NCBI GenBank assembly: GCA_013339895.1
Contig: JABACO010000126.1
Span: forward strand, 1 to 64,000
Source of the DNA: Ephydatia muelleri
Lineage: Eukaryota; Porifera; Demospongiae; Spongillida; Spongillidae
DNA length: 64,000 bases
Reading direction: 5' to 3'
In this document: positions 27,882 to 39,196 of the stretch, piece after piece
Layout of the letters: the number at the start of each line of letters is the position of its first letter
Position numbering within the stretch: the first letter of the stretch is position 1
The notes under the pieces: generated by a model
Seen by the model: only the letters and a program-made list of their open reading frames with translations
What the model was told of the DNA's origin: nothing
Database searches by the model: none
Translations under genes and position numbers: made by a program

Positions 27882-30355
27882 TACGCTGTTTAATGATTTA
27901 GGAATGAACCTAGTACACGTATTTCTGCGGAATCTACTGTAGTCCTAAAGCAGGATTTAGTGAGAAGCAGTGGTCCAGTTCTTGATAAATATCTAGTGCT
28001 ACGCTTCACGCAAGACCAGCAAAAACAAGCACTGGTACTTATGGTTAAACTCATTCCGCAGCACTTATTCCACCATCCATGAATGGCATCCCTGAATTCC
28101 GTGAGTACATAGAGTTTATTTCAAAGGTCGAACCAAAACAGCTGAGTTGGAAGACTTACTCTTTTTGGAAACACGAGAGAAAGTATTTGTTATAGTTTGC
28201 TGCATAAATGTATTGTTTTTAAATGTGGGCTCATTTATCCTTCCACGTTTTGTAAATCAGATTGTCAGCAGTGTCAAACGAGCTACTTCATTACGGGCCA
28301 CTGGATTGACAAAACACCATGTGAGAAGGCTGAAGCTGGTCTATTCAAGTCTCTGCCGTACTATAGCTGTGTCAGTTGACAATGGTAAGTCAATCTTTTA
28401 ATATATAGTTTATTTTAGAGTGCTTTTTATTCAGAATCTCACACTGCTGAGTGAAGGAGTGTTGTGATTTGAAGTACCACATGGGGACTAGACTTGATAG
28501 TGTAACTACAGACAATGGGGCAAACTTTTAAAGCTGCAGTGAAGCAGCTTTTGGAAGATAACATCATTGAGGAAACACCTTCTTGTGCCTGTCATACCTT
28601 CAATCTTGTCATAAAAGATGCCGTTGATCCATGTAAGAAGAAGGTAAGTGAATATACTCTATTGTTCGTATTATCCCTACATGTACTCTAACCCATATTT
28701 AGGCTCCCAGCAATAAAACACGCGATTTAGTCCAACTATTTCGTGATGTAACCAATGCCATTCGAAATAACCCTCAACAATTAGAGCATTGCAAAGGATG
28801 AAGATAAAATCAGACACAGAAACTTTGGATATTGTTATTGATGGTTAGTAGGGGGGTTGGTTAGCTCATAGCTGTGCTTAAAAATGTTTGTTTTTTTCTT
28901 TCAGGTACTGAAGGTGCTGGTTTTGAGTTTTCTCAATCTATGGCCCTTACTTTAATCAAGGATATTGTAACTTGTTGGAACTCGACGTATTACATGTTGG
29001 AAAGATGTATAACATTGAAACCATTTATCACGGAAGTGTGTAACGAGTTCAACATCTCTGCTCCAAAGGAATATCAGTGGAATTCTGCAAAGCAGTTGGT
29101 TAGAATTATTGTGATGGTTTAATGATTATATATATGTATTTTGATTTTTATAGTGTCAGATACTGAAGCCTCTGCGAGAAATGTCCATGCTGTTAGAGGG
29201 CGAGAAGTTCCCAACACTGTGTAGCCTCTCTAGATTGGTCACTACTCTGAATATGGTGTTTGAAGATGAGCAACCCCCCACCATCATGGAACTTAGATTT
29301 GTTATGTTCATGCACTCCAAGTGTGGTTTTTGCAGTATACATGAATATCAGGGTGCTTTTTTTGTGAGAAGCTGTTAAACTTTTGAGAAACTACCGTGAC
29401 TATATTGATATGCATTAATCAATATTTCTACTCTGCATGTGAGTCGATGTGACTGCATGTCTGGTGATGTTACATGTAGCTTTTTGGTGTTAATTACACA
29501 TGCAAGTGATGCAACTACATAACAGTTGCTTTTTTAAGTACTCATGATAGAATATTTGTATGAGTGTATGTATAATAGAATTTCAACTTGTATATGTTTA
29601 GGTGTTTGAACACTGGGAAGATTTGCCTGAGGATGTGCTGGAGTGTAACGAAAGTCTCAAATTTGGATTCAGGAATCGGTTTGATCTAACTACTCCACTT
29701 CTTACCATTGCAGCATTAATTCATCCAGGTCACAAGTCCCTCAGTTGGTTACCTCCTGCGAAAAAGGCAGAAGCGATTAAGCATTTTATGGAAGAATTAG
29801 AAAACGTTGCTCAGCCAGACAAAAATGAATGCTCTCAAGCTGTTGGAAACCTTTCTTCGGATGGTACTGAGAAGATTGCATCAGATACCTTTTTTGACTT
29901 TGAGGTTTGTGATTGAAATTGAGATATGTACTATTTGTCTATGACTTACACTCTGTTGGCAGTCTACTGAAGAAGAAATTGTTGAAGTTAGTGGATTGAT
30001 GGTGAAAAGTTTGAAAGAAAAATTGACTGATGAATTTAGACAGTATATGGCAGTTCCCCTCACTAATTGGAGGGTTAATAATGTCATGCAGTGGTGGGGA
30101 GAGAATGAGGATAAGTTTCCTATTGTATCCAAGCTAGCTCGCAAGTACCTTGCCATTCCTGCGTCTAGTGCCCCCTTTGAGCGAGTTTTCTCCCAGTTGA
30201 AACTGATGGTGGAGCGGAAAAGATGGAGAATGGACCCAGCCTCGATGATGTTCTCGACTGACACAGAGATGGTACGGTGGACCATCATAAGAGCCAAGCC
30301 AATTAAACAATCGTCGATCTCATGTAATTTTTTTAACCTTCTGAGACCACTAAAT

Positions 30356-30540
30356 AGTGATGCCGCGCCGCGGCCAGCATTGAACAATCCGGTCACGCTC
30401 ACGGCTGGTCGTTTGGATGCAAACGGTCACGTTCACCGTCAAAGATGGACCGTATTACTTCAATACGGTCACGTAAACGGCTGGCCGTTAAACCGTCAAA
30501 TTTTTACCATACGGTTACGGACGAACGGTCATTAATACTC
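30356..30540. repeat. Clustered CGGTCACG/ACCGT motifs, probable subterminal repeats
   Basis: About ten copies in both orientations of a core related to ACGGTCACG / CGTTCACCGT / AACGGCTGGCCGTT occur directly after the hAT stop. hAT transposases bind such subterminal motifs, so this may be the right end of the element; the role is inferred. Confidence 0.5.
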
Positions 30541-30872
30541 ATTATTCATTTGTTACATGCGCGTATGCATAGAAATGGTTCGCGAACAAATTAATGTAAA
30601 ACATGTAAGTTGCATGCAACATGTAAAAAAAAGACATGTGGGCATAACAAAAAGTGTGAAAACAAAACAGAATCCAATCAATCAATTAACCAGTTAACGG
30701 AAGTCTTTATTACATCTTAGAAATAGAACAGATTCAATTCTGGCACATTTGCGACAAGGCATCCTCGAAGAATGCGATTGGATCTTATACAAATAGCGCT
30801 ATACCATAAATTATTGTTATGAATGTTGTGTAGTTAATACATGTGCACGCCATTTTGTTTTCATTACCATGT
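30541..30872. other. Spacer between copies A and B
   Basis: AT-rich sequence without ORFs. From about 30740 onward it matches 2161-2319, which defines the left limit of the visible A/B similarity. Confidence 0.5.
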
Positions 30873-30987
30873 GTATACTAGTACCGTAAACATGCGTATA
30901 CTAGTACCGTAAACATGCGTATACTAGTACCGTAAACATGCGTATACTAGTACCGTAAACATGCGTATACTAGTACCGTAAACATGT
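30873..30987. repeat. 23-bp tandem repeat, five units
   Basis: Five head-to-tail copies of GTATACTAGTACCGTAAACATGC/T. Copy A has a single unit, interrupted by the 2320-4269 element. Confidence 0.95.
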
Positions 30988-31199
30988 GCATTTTATTATT
31001 ATTAAACAGCGCAAAACCCAACCGGTTGAAAACAGCTTTTTCTAACGCGTTTCATGATTGGAATATTATAAAGTTGCAAAGCTTATGGGGCTCTGCCCCA
31101 GACCCCGATGGGGGAGCTTACAGCGCTCCCCCATACCCTAGCTGCACCCACCCCAGCCACACCCACCATCCGTGCCCCCCACCCCCCTAAACCTGGATC

Positions 31200-31589
31200 C
31201 ACCGCTGACATTTGCCTCGCCCCAAAGACATGGAGAAGGCACTGGCTAGCCGATTTGTGTTCACCTTGGCATCTAGTCCCCCCAGACCAACCCATGCTCA
31301 AGAGCTTTGTGTACTCTCAGAATGTGCAGCTGTGCTTGTTGGTGGTGTCTGTGTCTCCACCCTCACACTCACCCCTCAGTCATGTCCCCCGTAGGTGTCC
31401 ACCCTGCACTGGTTCCTTGCTGAGATGACCATCATGGCTGCCAGCAGGGAGCTGACCCTGAACCTCAAGTGTGAGAACCCGAACCAAGGGGAGTCCTTCT
31501 TGAAACACTTTGTCGAAGTCCTGTTGGGGAGCAACTGGCTTGCTTATTTTATATTTTGGCGGCCGTGTTGCTTGTGTGTACTGTGTTAG
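31200..31589 (+). pseudogene. Two-exon gene fragment, unidentified (copy B)
   Basis: Paralogue of 4540-4859. Exon 1 encodes DMEKALASRFVFTLAS and ends at 31323, but an extra C in CCCCCC near 31280 shifts the frame, and the donor is GTGCAGC instead of GTGAGC. Exon 2 (from 31395) reads VSTLHWFLAEMTIMA and extends past LLGSNWLA to a later stop at 31589. Confidence 0.4.
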
Positions 31590-32417
31590 TGTACGTGTAG
31601 CTTTCAAAGGGTGTGCTTTATATAGAGTGTTCAAATAATGAAATTATGCGGCATCCAGAAAGTGGCTAATTCTAAAACCTTTGACTGAGGATGCAGTCAG
31701 ATTCTGAGTGATCAACAGAGTACATTAGGTGTGTTCATTACCTTGTTTTGCCAATGCGAGCAATCTAACCTTCCTAGTCATTCCCTTGTGTTGTGGCAAG
31801 TTTGTTCCACCTTGCACCAGGTGTTTCCCCTGAGAGGTGTTGACCACACCTCTATGAATAAAACTAGGTAGATGGCACATCATCAATGGGTTGTTTAAAT
31901 TGCACCAGTTATAGAGCTGGTGTGTACATGGCACTGCAGTTATCTATGATTGGATATTTATTTAGCCATGGTAAACTGTTTTTGTCAAAATGCATATCTA
32001 TTTGTTCACATCCATGTCACTGACTTTCAAGTTGCTTATGAATGCACCTGTGTAGGATTTGCGTGATGCATGTAAAGTTTTCACTCCTAAAGCTGGCTTC
32101 AAAGGTAACTATGACTGTTGATCATATTTTTGGCGAGCATCAAGGTTAGTTATGGCAAACTGCAGATTGTTAGTTTGGTTCTTTCACACCAAATGGCCAA
32201 ATTTATCACATGTTCACATTGTAATAGCATATGGGGATTGCAAATTTGGGGCTGGTACAGGGAATACTTTCTACATACATTCTGTGTAGCCTTACACACA
32301 CAATGCAATAACAGCATAACTTGGGGGAGGGGGTGAAATTGGTTCCATATCACTAATCATTAGCACAATTCTTAGAGTACACCAGAGAATAAGTAGATAC
32401 ATGTACTAGGCTTGAAT
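31590..32417. other. Spacer conserved with 4.86-5.73 kb
   Basis: Non-coding. Blocks are shared with copy A but partly in a different order, plus a small insertion near 31830-31850. It contains the 3' flank of receptor copy B. Confidence 0.5.
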
Positions 32418-35400
32418 TTAACTGTCATCAAATAGTAGTGGTTCACGGACCTCATCATCATTGTTTCTGTTGCTTATTGTAATACCATTTGGTAGATCTT
32501 TATCACTGACGTTTGATGCATCATTGGCCAAAGGTTGAGTTGTGTTAATAGAGGGATTCATTCTGAACCTCAGCCACGAGATTCTTTTACATTGATGGAA
32601 TGCATGGAAAATGACCACTCCACAGACACTTAGAAGAAAACCTATTGCACCTGCAATGGCAAAACCTAAGCTCAAATGCAGTAGACTTGTTGCAACAATT
32701 GCAGACAAGTTCATAATAAACAGTATTTCCAACAACAGGTGGAACCAGTTTTTGTAAACAGAGAGAGCAGTCATGATTGTCACGTACACATATGTACAAC
32801 CCATTATTCCCCATAACTTGTATGTTGGATCATTTTCAAGTGCAAAAGCAAGTACAGTAGCAAGCGACCAAGAAGCAGCACACCACTCCAGAAACGATAC
32901 TTATCTTTGAATGGAGCTTGGTAACAGTCGAGAAATGGCTTTATCCTGTTGATCCAATGGAAGCATCTCCAGTGTGACTTAGCCTGCAAACATGGAGCAA
33001 AGAGTAACAGAGTGGTGTATGGGACAATAAAGAAAGTGAGAACTATGAGTCCAAATGCAAAGAGAACAGCATGCTTTGGTTCCAAAAACTGCACATTGCC
33101 ATCATAAAGCCATACAATATCAGTGGAGTCTTCTGTTTCAAGGGAAGCATGGGAAAATATGGTGATGATGGTCCTGAGGATCTTTGAATAGGAAAGTAGA
33201 ATAAGAGTGGCTAGCACAGGAACCACATTGAACCTGCATAATTTGGATACCAATGAGGAATATCTTCCCACTACAATGATCGTGCCCACCAGGGTGAAGA
33301 TATACAAAGGAAATGCAAACTGTAGCCATGTTTTGACATAACTGGTCATACCATCATTAAAGCAGATCTCAATACCAAAGTCAAGATTGAACCAAGCTAT
33401 GACTGCAGATAGGATATTTACTAAAGGACTTCTTTGGCTAGCAGGGAAGAAGATATTGTCATTTATTCTGAAGACGTTTGCATACAAGATCATTCCATTA
33501 AGATTATCCTGCAGACACTGTGAGGTTGAGGGCAAACAATACACCCACCAAGAGTAGTCCCATGATGGCAAATGGGATAATTAGAAACAGATAGTAATGG
33601 GAACAAGCCTTGCATTGTGATGTTCCAAATGTTGTACTTAGACCAGATTGACATTTCCCACATAACACATCAGTTCGACCATAATTGCATTGGCTACTAA
33701 AACTTGTCAAGTTGATAATTCCTTTGCTAGAGCAGTAATCAAATGGGCATTGATCAAAAACAGCCAGAATACCTTTTGATGTATTGCCAACCCATTGATT
33801 GCCTGTTGTCAGTGCAGTTTGGTTGTTAATATTGCATTCTAAGCGATGATGTCTTAGTAAGTTATTGCAGGAACAGGAATTGGTCACCAACATAAAACAT
33901 GGGGGACATGGCAGCACTGTTATGTGAACCACAAATATGAATCCAGTTGGGACAGTTTGGATAAATGCACTTTGTGTACCTATAATTAAAGTTTGATTTG
34001 CCAGATCAAATTGAATAGGGTAGTATGTACACGTACTGCCAGTAAGTATGGCACTAATAATCATTACAGAAGGATAAGTAGTGTAGAGAATGACAACAGC
34101 AGGTGCAATGCTCTTTCGCTGACCAACAGTGACAAAAGGGATTTTAAGCAGCTCACCAGGGTAAACGATTTGATTCAAGGTCGTAGATGATACACATGGT
34201 TCATTGCAGGGACAAACAGATGTAGGATCTGATGAAATATTAGGGTAACTGTTGTTGCCTCCATCGATAAAGATAGCATCAAACACAGTACCACCATTGC
34301 ATTGACTGGAAAATGGAGAAGGTAATGAAGAACAATCCATTACACAGTTGTCTATATCTCCTCCATAAAGCACACTACCAGCTTCTCCTGCATGATTGTT
34401 TTCAAAGTACAACTGAACACCAATGGCAGAACCAAGATATTGTCTGTAATTGTATAATATGTAGAAAAAGCACCCTTGAGGTAATACTGGCTGGAGTGCA
34501 GTTTCTACATATATGGCTCCACCTGTTATAAGCGCTGTATTGTTGATAAATGACACATTACATGGGGATACAAATTTGAGGTGAGAATCGGAATCGATGA
34601 AAATGGAGCCTCCATACAGGGCACTGTTGTTTATAAACAATACTTGGCTGTACTCTGCAAACATAAGAAGTGTAGAAGACAAATACATTGCACCACCATA
34701 AGCAACATCAGAACTGTTGTCAAAGGTTACAAACCCATATAAGGATACTGTGCTATTCACTCCAGTCACTTTGGAGTTGGTAAAATTGCAGTTATTAATG
34801 TTCACATCTGTTATCAATATTGTGACATCATTACCATTCACCTCTGACTTATTGAAGTAAAATGCATCAGTATCTGACACAAAAATAGCATAGTTACATT
34901 TATTGGGCTGAATAGTTGTGAATGAGCAACCGTTGATTAACAACTGTGCATGAAAGCCTGCTGTTAGTGGTCCAATTGAAGTAGTAGTATCAGCCATAAA
35001 AGAACTAAATCCAGCATCATTCCTGAACGTACAGTTCTGGCATTCAATGGTTACTGTGTCTGTCATACTACTCAAGACTGTGTAAGTTATATCCACAGAT
35101 GACCCTGATTGCAGGGCAGATTGTTTCACATAGTTACATTCAAATACAGAGTCTTTGATTTTAATTGATCTATCCAAGCCACCATAATGTATGGTGATAT
35201 CAGCAGCTAGTCCAGCCCCACCATTCATAGCTACACCTTGCATAATGGAGATAGTATCCAATAATATGTCATATCCTCCCTCTATAATAAGGTTTAGGTT
35301 TGCACCATGAAATGCTTGATTTCTGTAAAACACAATGCTTCCAATATCAGCATGAACAATGGATGGTTCCTGATAATCAGAATAAATAGTTAGACCTGTA

Positions 35401-36264
35401 CCATACCCAACACATGATGGCTCATTTGTAAATGTTCCATCCACTCCCAAAGTAATGAGGAGGTGTGTCAGATGTAAGTGAAGTGATTCATTTCTTTTGA
35501 TTCGCAAATAGATATTTCCTCCTGAAACAGATTGACACTGAACTGATCCATTGTTGATATAAACATATGAGTTGTTCTTATTATTGCATTGAAGGCCATG
35601 AACTACCGTTTTTTTGGAGCATATCCTTGACATACTGGTTGTTGGCTATGAAAGATGACATAGTAATCTTAGAATATCCTAACACATTAACTCCCACCAA
35701 TCCATACCCTGTACTGTTCTGTATGGAGACACCATCCATTGAGAGGTGCAGCACACTAACCAAGTGAACTGCAGTCGTGAATGATGTCACTTGGTTGTGT
35801 TTTCCACAGCTGACAATGGAGAGGTTGGCTAGAACCAAATAAGAAATGTTTGCAAATGCAAATCCTGACTGATTGGAGCAGACTATTTTGGTTGATGACT
35901 CTAAGTACGTGATGTGGTCATCCTCGTCATGCTGGTCAAAGCCATACTCCTTAACCTTCTCAGCCACTGTGTGTACTGTGAGGTTAGCAGACCCCACCAA
36001 AGATATGTTGTACTTGTCTTGCACCAACAGAAGGTCTCCTAAGCCAAACACGTGCACTCCAGGTAAGAAGATGAATCGTGTATTAGATTGAAAATAGTAG
36101 GATGAATTTTGGTAGTATGTTTTAAAATCATAACAAGGGTCTTGAGGACATGGCGTTGTGGAAGCATTTGGAGTGACATAGTAAGTAGTGGTATACTGTG
36201 ATGTACATGTGTGGACACACAGGCAGCTCAAGATGGCAGACACTAAAAGCCTTGACACTTGCAT
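32418..36264 (-). pseudogene. Beta-helix ectodomain / multi-TM receptor-like gene, copy B
   Basis: ATG at 36264-36262, then the same signal peptide and N-terminus as copy A (MQVSRLLVSAILSCLC). The segment lost from A (near 35985-36031) is present. The ectodomain has the repeats LYGGSIFI, ITGGAIYVE and ENNHAGEAGSVLYGG, and the Cys cluster CPFDYC / VLCGKCQSGL. The CAA codon that is a stop in A is intact (SQCKACSHYY). Three frameshifts: an extra base in a T run near 35612, an extra base near 33507, and a base missing near 32845. Without them the gene would span about 1280 codons with the TM bundle at 33570-32500. The N-terminal 200 residues and the TM part are almost the same as in A, while long stretches of ectodomain differ at many positions. 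Confidence 0.75.
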
Positions 36265-37123
36265 GGGTGATGTTTTTACAGCTGCAGTGGGAAAAATTAA
36301 AAGCCAATAGATGTTTAAAAACTGGATAACAAAATGAATGCACAGTTCTGTAAAATAACAAACAGAAATAATGTAAACAGGACAGCAAAAGTGACCCTCA
36401 TCTCTTTTTAAGTTACTCATTTGCACAATGTATTGTTTTCAATTAAAGTTTCCTCTTTTGTTTAATTTACACCCCCTCCACCAACATGTGGCTATCACAT
36501 GAGTGAATAGATGGATTCATTTGATCAAAATGTGATCTGTAGGATGTACTATTGATGGTGCAAAAAGCAAGGAAACAAGATACGTTATAGGGTGGTTTGA
36601 TATCCTGGCAGGAGGGAAGGAACAAGGGAGGGGAGGGGAGGGAGTGGAAGGGGGAGGGAAGGGAGGGATGGAGCATCCCATCAATGTGTGCAACATTGAT
36701 ATTCCTGTCCAAAGATAGCCTACCCACATGTACATTGTGGTAAACATAATTTCTAAAATTAATTTTTATTATTACAGTATAATTTTGTTTTGTGTATGAA
36801 CAATATAATAACACAATTACATCATAGTACATCCTGTATGGCCAACTATTTTAGAATGGTAGACATTTTGGAACACTTATTTGGAACAGTGTTCTGCTCA
36901 GTTGTACCAATGATGGGAGGATGTAGATGCATTACACAGGTACTTACATATGGAGTCATGTTCCAAAATATGTTATGTCCAACTGCTAGCTACAAAGTGC
37001 ATCATTGTCCCGTTCCAGATAGTTAGCCCTACAAAAACTCAATGCTGAACTTATAATAGATACAAATACTAAATATTGACCAAAGCGTGTCAAAAACAAA
37101 ATGACGATAGACCAAATGGCTAA
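36265..37123. other. 5' flank of receptor copy B
   Basis: Similar to the flanks at 9.55 and 44.84 kb. A GGGAGGGG-type purine tract lies at about 36610-36670. No coding region was recognised. Confidence 0.5.
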
Positions 37124-37863
37124 TAAGGCATCTCTTAACACCAGGTCATTAGGTGGTTGTTTAATAAGGCATATCTTGACACCAGGGCATTAGGTGGTTA
37201 TTTAATAAGGCATCTCTTGACACCAGGTCATTAGGTGGTTGTTTAATAAGGCATCTCTTGACACCGGGTCATTAGGTGGTTGTTTAATAAGGCATCTCTT
37301 GACGCAAGGTCATTAGGTGGTTGTTTAATAAGGCATCTCTTGACACCAGGTCATTAGGTGGTTGTTTAATAAGGCATCTCTTGACACCAGGTCATTAGGT
37401 GGTTGTTTAATAAGGCATCTCTTGACACCATGTCATTAGGTGGTTGTTTAATAAGGCATCTCTTGACACCAGGTCATTAGGTGGTAGTTCAATAAGGCGT
37501 CTCTTGACACCAGGTCATTAAGTGGTTGTTTAATAAGGCATCTCTTGACACCAGGTCATTAAGTGGTTGTTTAATAAGGCATCTCTTGACACCAGGTCAT
37601 TAGGTGGTTGTTTAATAAGGCATCTCTTGACACCATGTCATTAGGTGGTTGTTTAATAAGGCATCTCTTGACACCAGGTCATTAGGTGGTAGTTCAATAA
37701 GGGGTCTCTAGACACCAGGTCATTAGGTGGTCTGTTTAATAAGGGGTCTCTTGACACCAGTTCATTAGGTGGTCTGTTTAATAAGGGGTCTCTTGACACC
37801 AGGTCATTAAGTGGTTGTTTAATAAGGCATCTCTTGACACCAGGTCATTAGGTGATTGTTTCA
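37124..37863. repeat. 41-bp minisatellite, about 18 units
   Basis: The consensus unit begins AAGGCATCTCTTGACACCAG and ends GTGGTTGTTTAAT. Units are contiguous and differ by a few substitutions (GGGGTCTC, TAGTTCAAT variants) that themselves recur in blocks, as in unequal exchange. The matching place in C (about 45740-45782) has one unit, and A has none. Confidence 0.97.
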
Positions 37864-38868
37864 TAGATACATAATGACCTTAACACCTTGAATATAGAGA
37901 ATGGAACTTCTTAGCAAAGTAAATGTCAGGCGGCACATATTTAAGCCTGGTCCCTTTTTATAGTTAGCAGAGAAGTAGCTTGTTGTAGTTTGAGGGCCAA
38001 TGCCACCAGTGCAAGAAAGTATGAGAAGTGGAAAGGATGTGTGTTCCACTTCAGGATTGGTTATTCATATTACCTCTTTTATCTTTTTCTTCGGTACGGT
38101 AGCATGTAGATAGCAGGGCTTTATATTTGAAGGAGCATAGCCTTTGCATTACAAAAAGAAGGCCTGCTCAAACTGACTTCGCTAAAAGCCATCTGCTGCA
38201 ATATCCCCACCATCTTGGATATTTGCTGAGAGTCAGTCTCAAGACTTCACTTGTCATGGGCTGTAGATGAGGCTATGTGATGCACTTTCAGCTGTTAAGT
38301 CTCTGATTTCATTGTGTCTTATTGACAGGTATCCACCCTTTGGGTATGACAGCACATGTTCAACAGTAAAGTGCGTACCACAAGCACAGTTTTTAGGAGC
38401 AGCCATATAGTAGAACCAGTGTGTCATGAAAAGCCATATTTTTCTTGTGGCTGAGAGGTCCATGGCATGTGTAGGAAGAGAGCTGGAGTGGAGGATCTTC
38501 ATTTAAAACTGAAGCAACTTTTGAAATGTTGTAGTTATTTTGATTGGTGAACATCTGCTTTGGCAGAATATTGGACTCGAATGATCTAATCATTGAGTGT
38601 TTTGATGCATGTGTTTAATGATAAGGTCAAGAGGCTGTGTGATCTTCATGGATGCAGAATACTCATGCAGTGGTGAGAGGGGTTAACAAGGCCCGGGCCT
38701 TTTTAAGCGAGCAGGAGGAGCTAGTAACTCTCTCACCAGATCAGAGGGTGCAGCACGGTCTGTCAGCAAGGGAATAAATTTGGTTCTGTGCAAATCATCT
38801 ATTGGTCATAAAAGATGACCATGTTGTGGATACATCTGTTTGCAAAACCAAGGGTCAGAGCTGAGAAG
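37864..38868. other. Spacer (B), parallels 45.78-46.80 kb
   Basis: No gene seen. Its last part, from about 38400, also parallels 10190-10675 in A. Open frames such as 38254-38502 are not supported by conservation of frame between copies. Confidence 0.5.
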
Positions 38869-39103
38869 CACAGGAAATGTTAGAAACGTCCAGTCATGGA
38901 TTTCAAGCTGGTTTTTAGCATAAAACCACTCTGTGATCAGTGGTCTAGCGTGGAAATAGCGTAAAACCATCCTGGGATTAAACGTCCAGGGTGGGAATAT
39001 CGATCTTGTCCTGGTTTTTTTCTAACAAAAACCATGCTGAAGCAATAAATATTCATTGTTCAACGTGGTTTTTGTTCGACAAAACCAGGACAAGGCCATA
39101 TGA
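38869..39103. repeat. Left part of palindrome, copy B
   Basis: Equivalent to 10676-10930. It holds the left arm, the centre (AATAAATATTCATT) and the first 45 bases of the right arm. It is interrupted at the sequence CCATATG by the retrotransposon; the rest resumes at 43994. Confidence 0.85.
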
Positions 39104-39169
39104 TGTAGTATCATCGAGACATTAATTAGAATCATACACTGCGCATGCGCATTATAACATTATACTACA
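39104..39169 (-). repeat. 3' LTR of the retrotransposon (66 bp)
   Basis: Starts TGTAGTATC and ends ATACTACA on the plus strand, with TG..CA ends. It differs from the other LTR by one base (GCGCATTATAAC versus GCGCACTATAAC). The adjoining internal sequence is only weakly purine-rich on the element strand, so the polypurine tract is not clear. Confidence 0.9.
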
Positions 39170-39196
39170 ACTCTGTTTGTTCCAAAGTCTGCCTGA

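Larger units (their letters stand above)
26165..30330 (+). pseudogene. BED-finger hAT transposase, interrupted (copy A)
   Basis: Exon 1 ends at 26447 (GTAAGT donor) and encodes a BED zinc finger (VLCSVC ... TSKMKKHVLEEHDL). After the nested element the gene resumes at about 27945 (VLDKYLVLRFTQDQ). Further pieces are: 28480-28650 with TTDNGANF and CACHTFNLVIKDA (the hAT catalytic Asp and CxxH); 28905-29100 with TCWNSTYYMLERC; 29155-29300 with LKPLREMSML; 29602-29910; and 29962-30320. The last has WWGENEDKFPIVSKLARKYL and PASSAPFERVFSQ, the hAT dimerisation domain. Most junctions have GTAAGT-like donors and AG acceptors. A one-base shift inside NGANF and a stop near 28075 indicate decay. The 3' flank holds repeated CGGTCACG motifs. 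Confidence 0.8.

Noticed and set aside
37124..37863. Possible CRISPR array
   Set aside because: The 41-bp units are contiguous, have no spacers between them and lie in a eukaryotic locus. It is a minisatellite.
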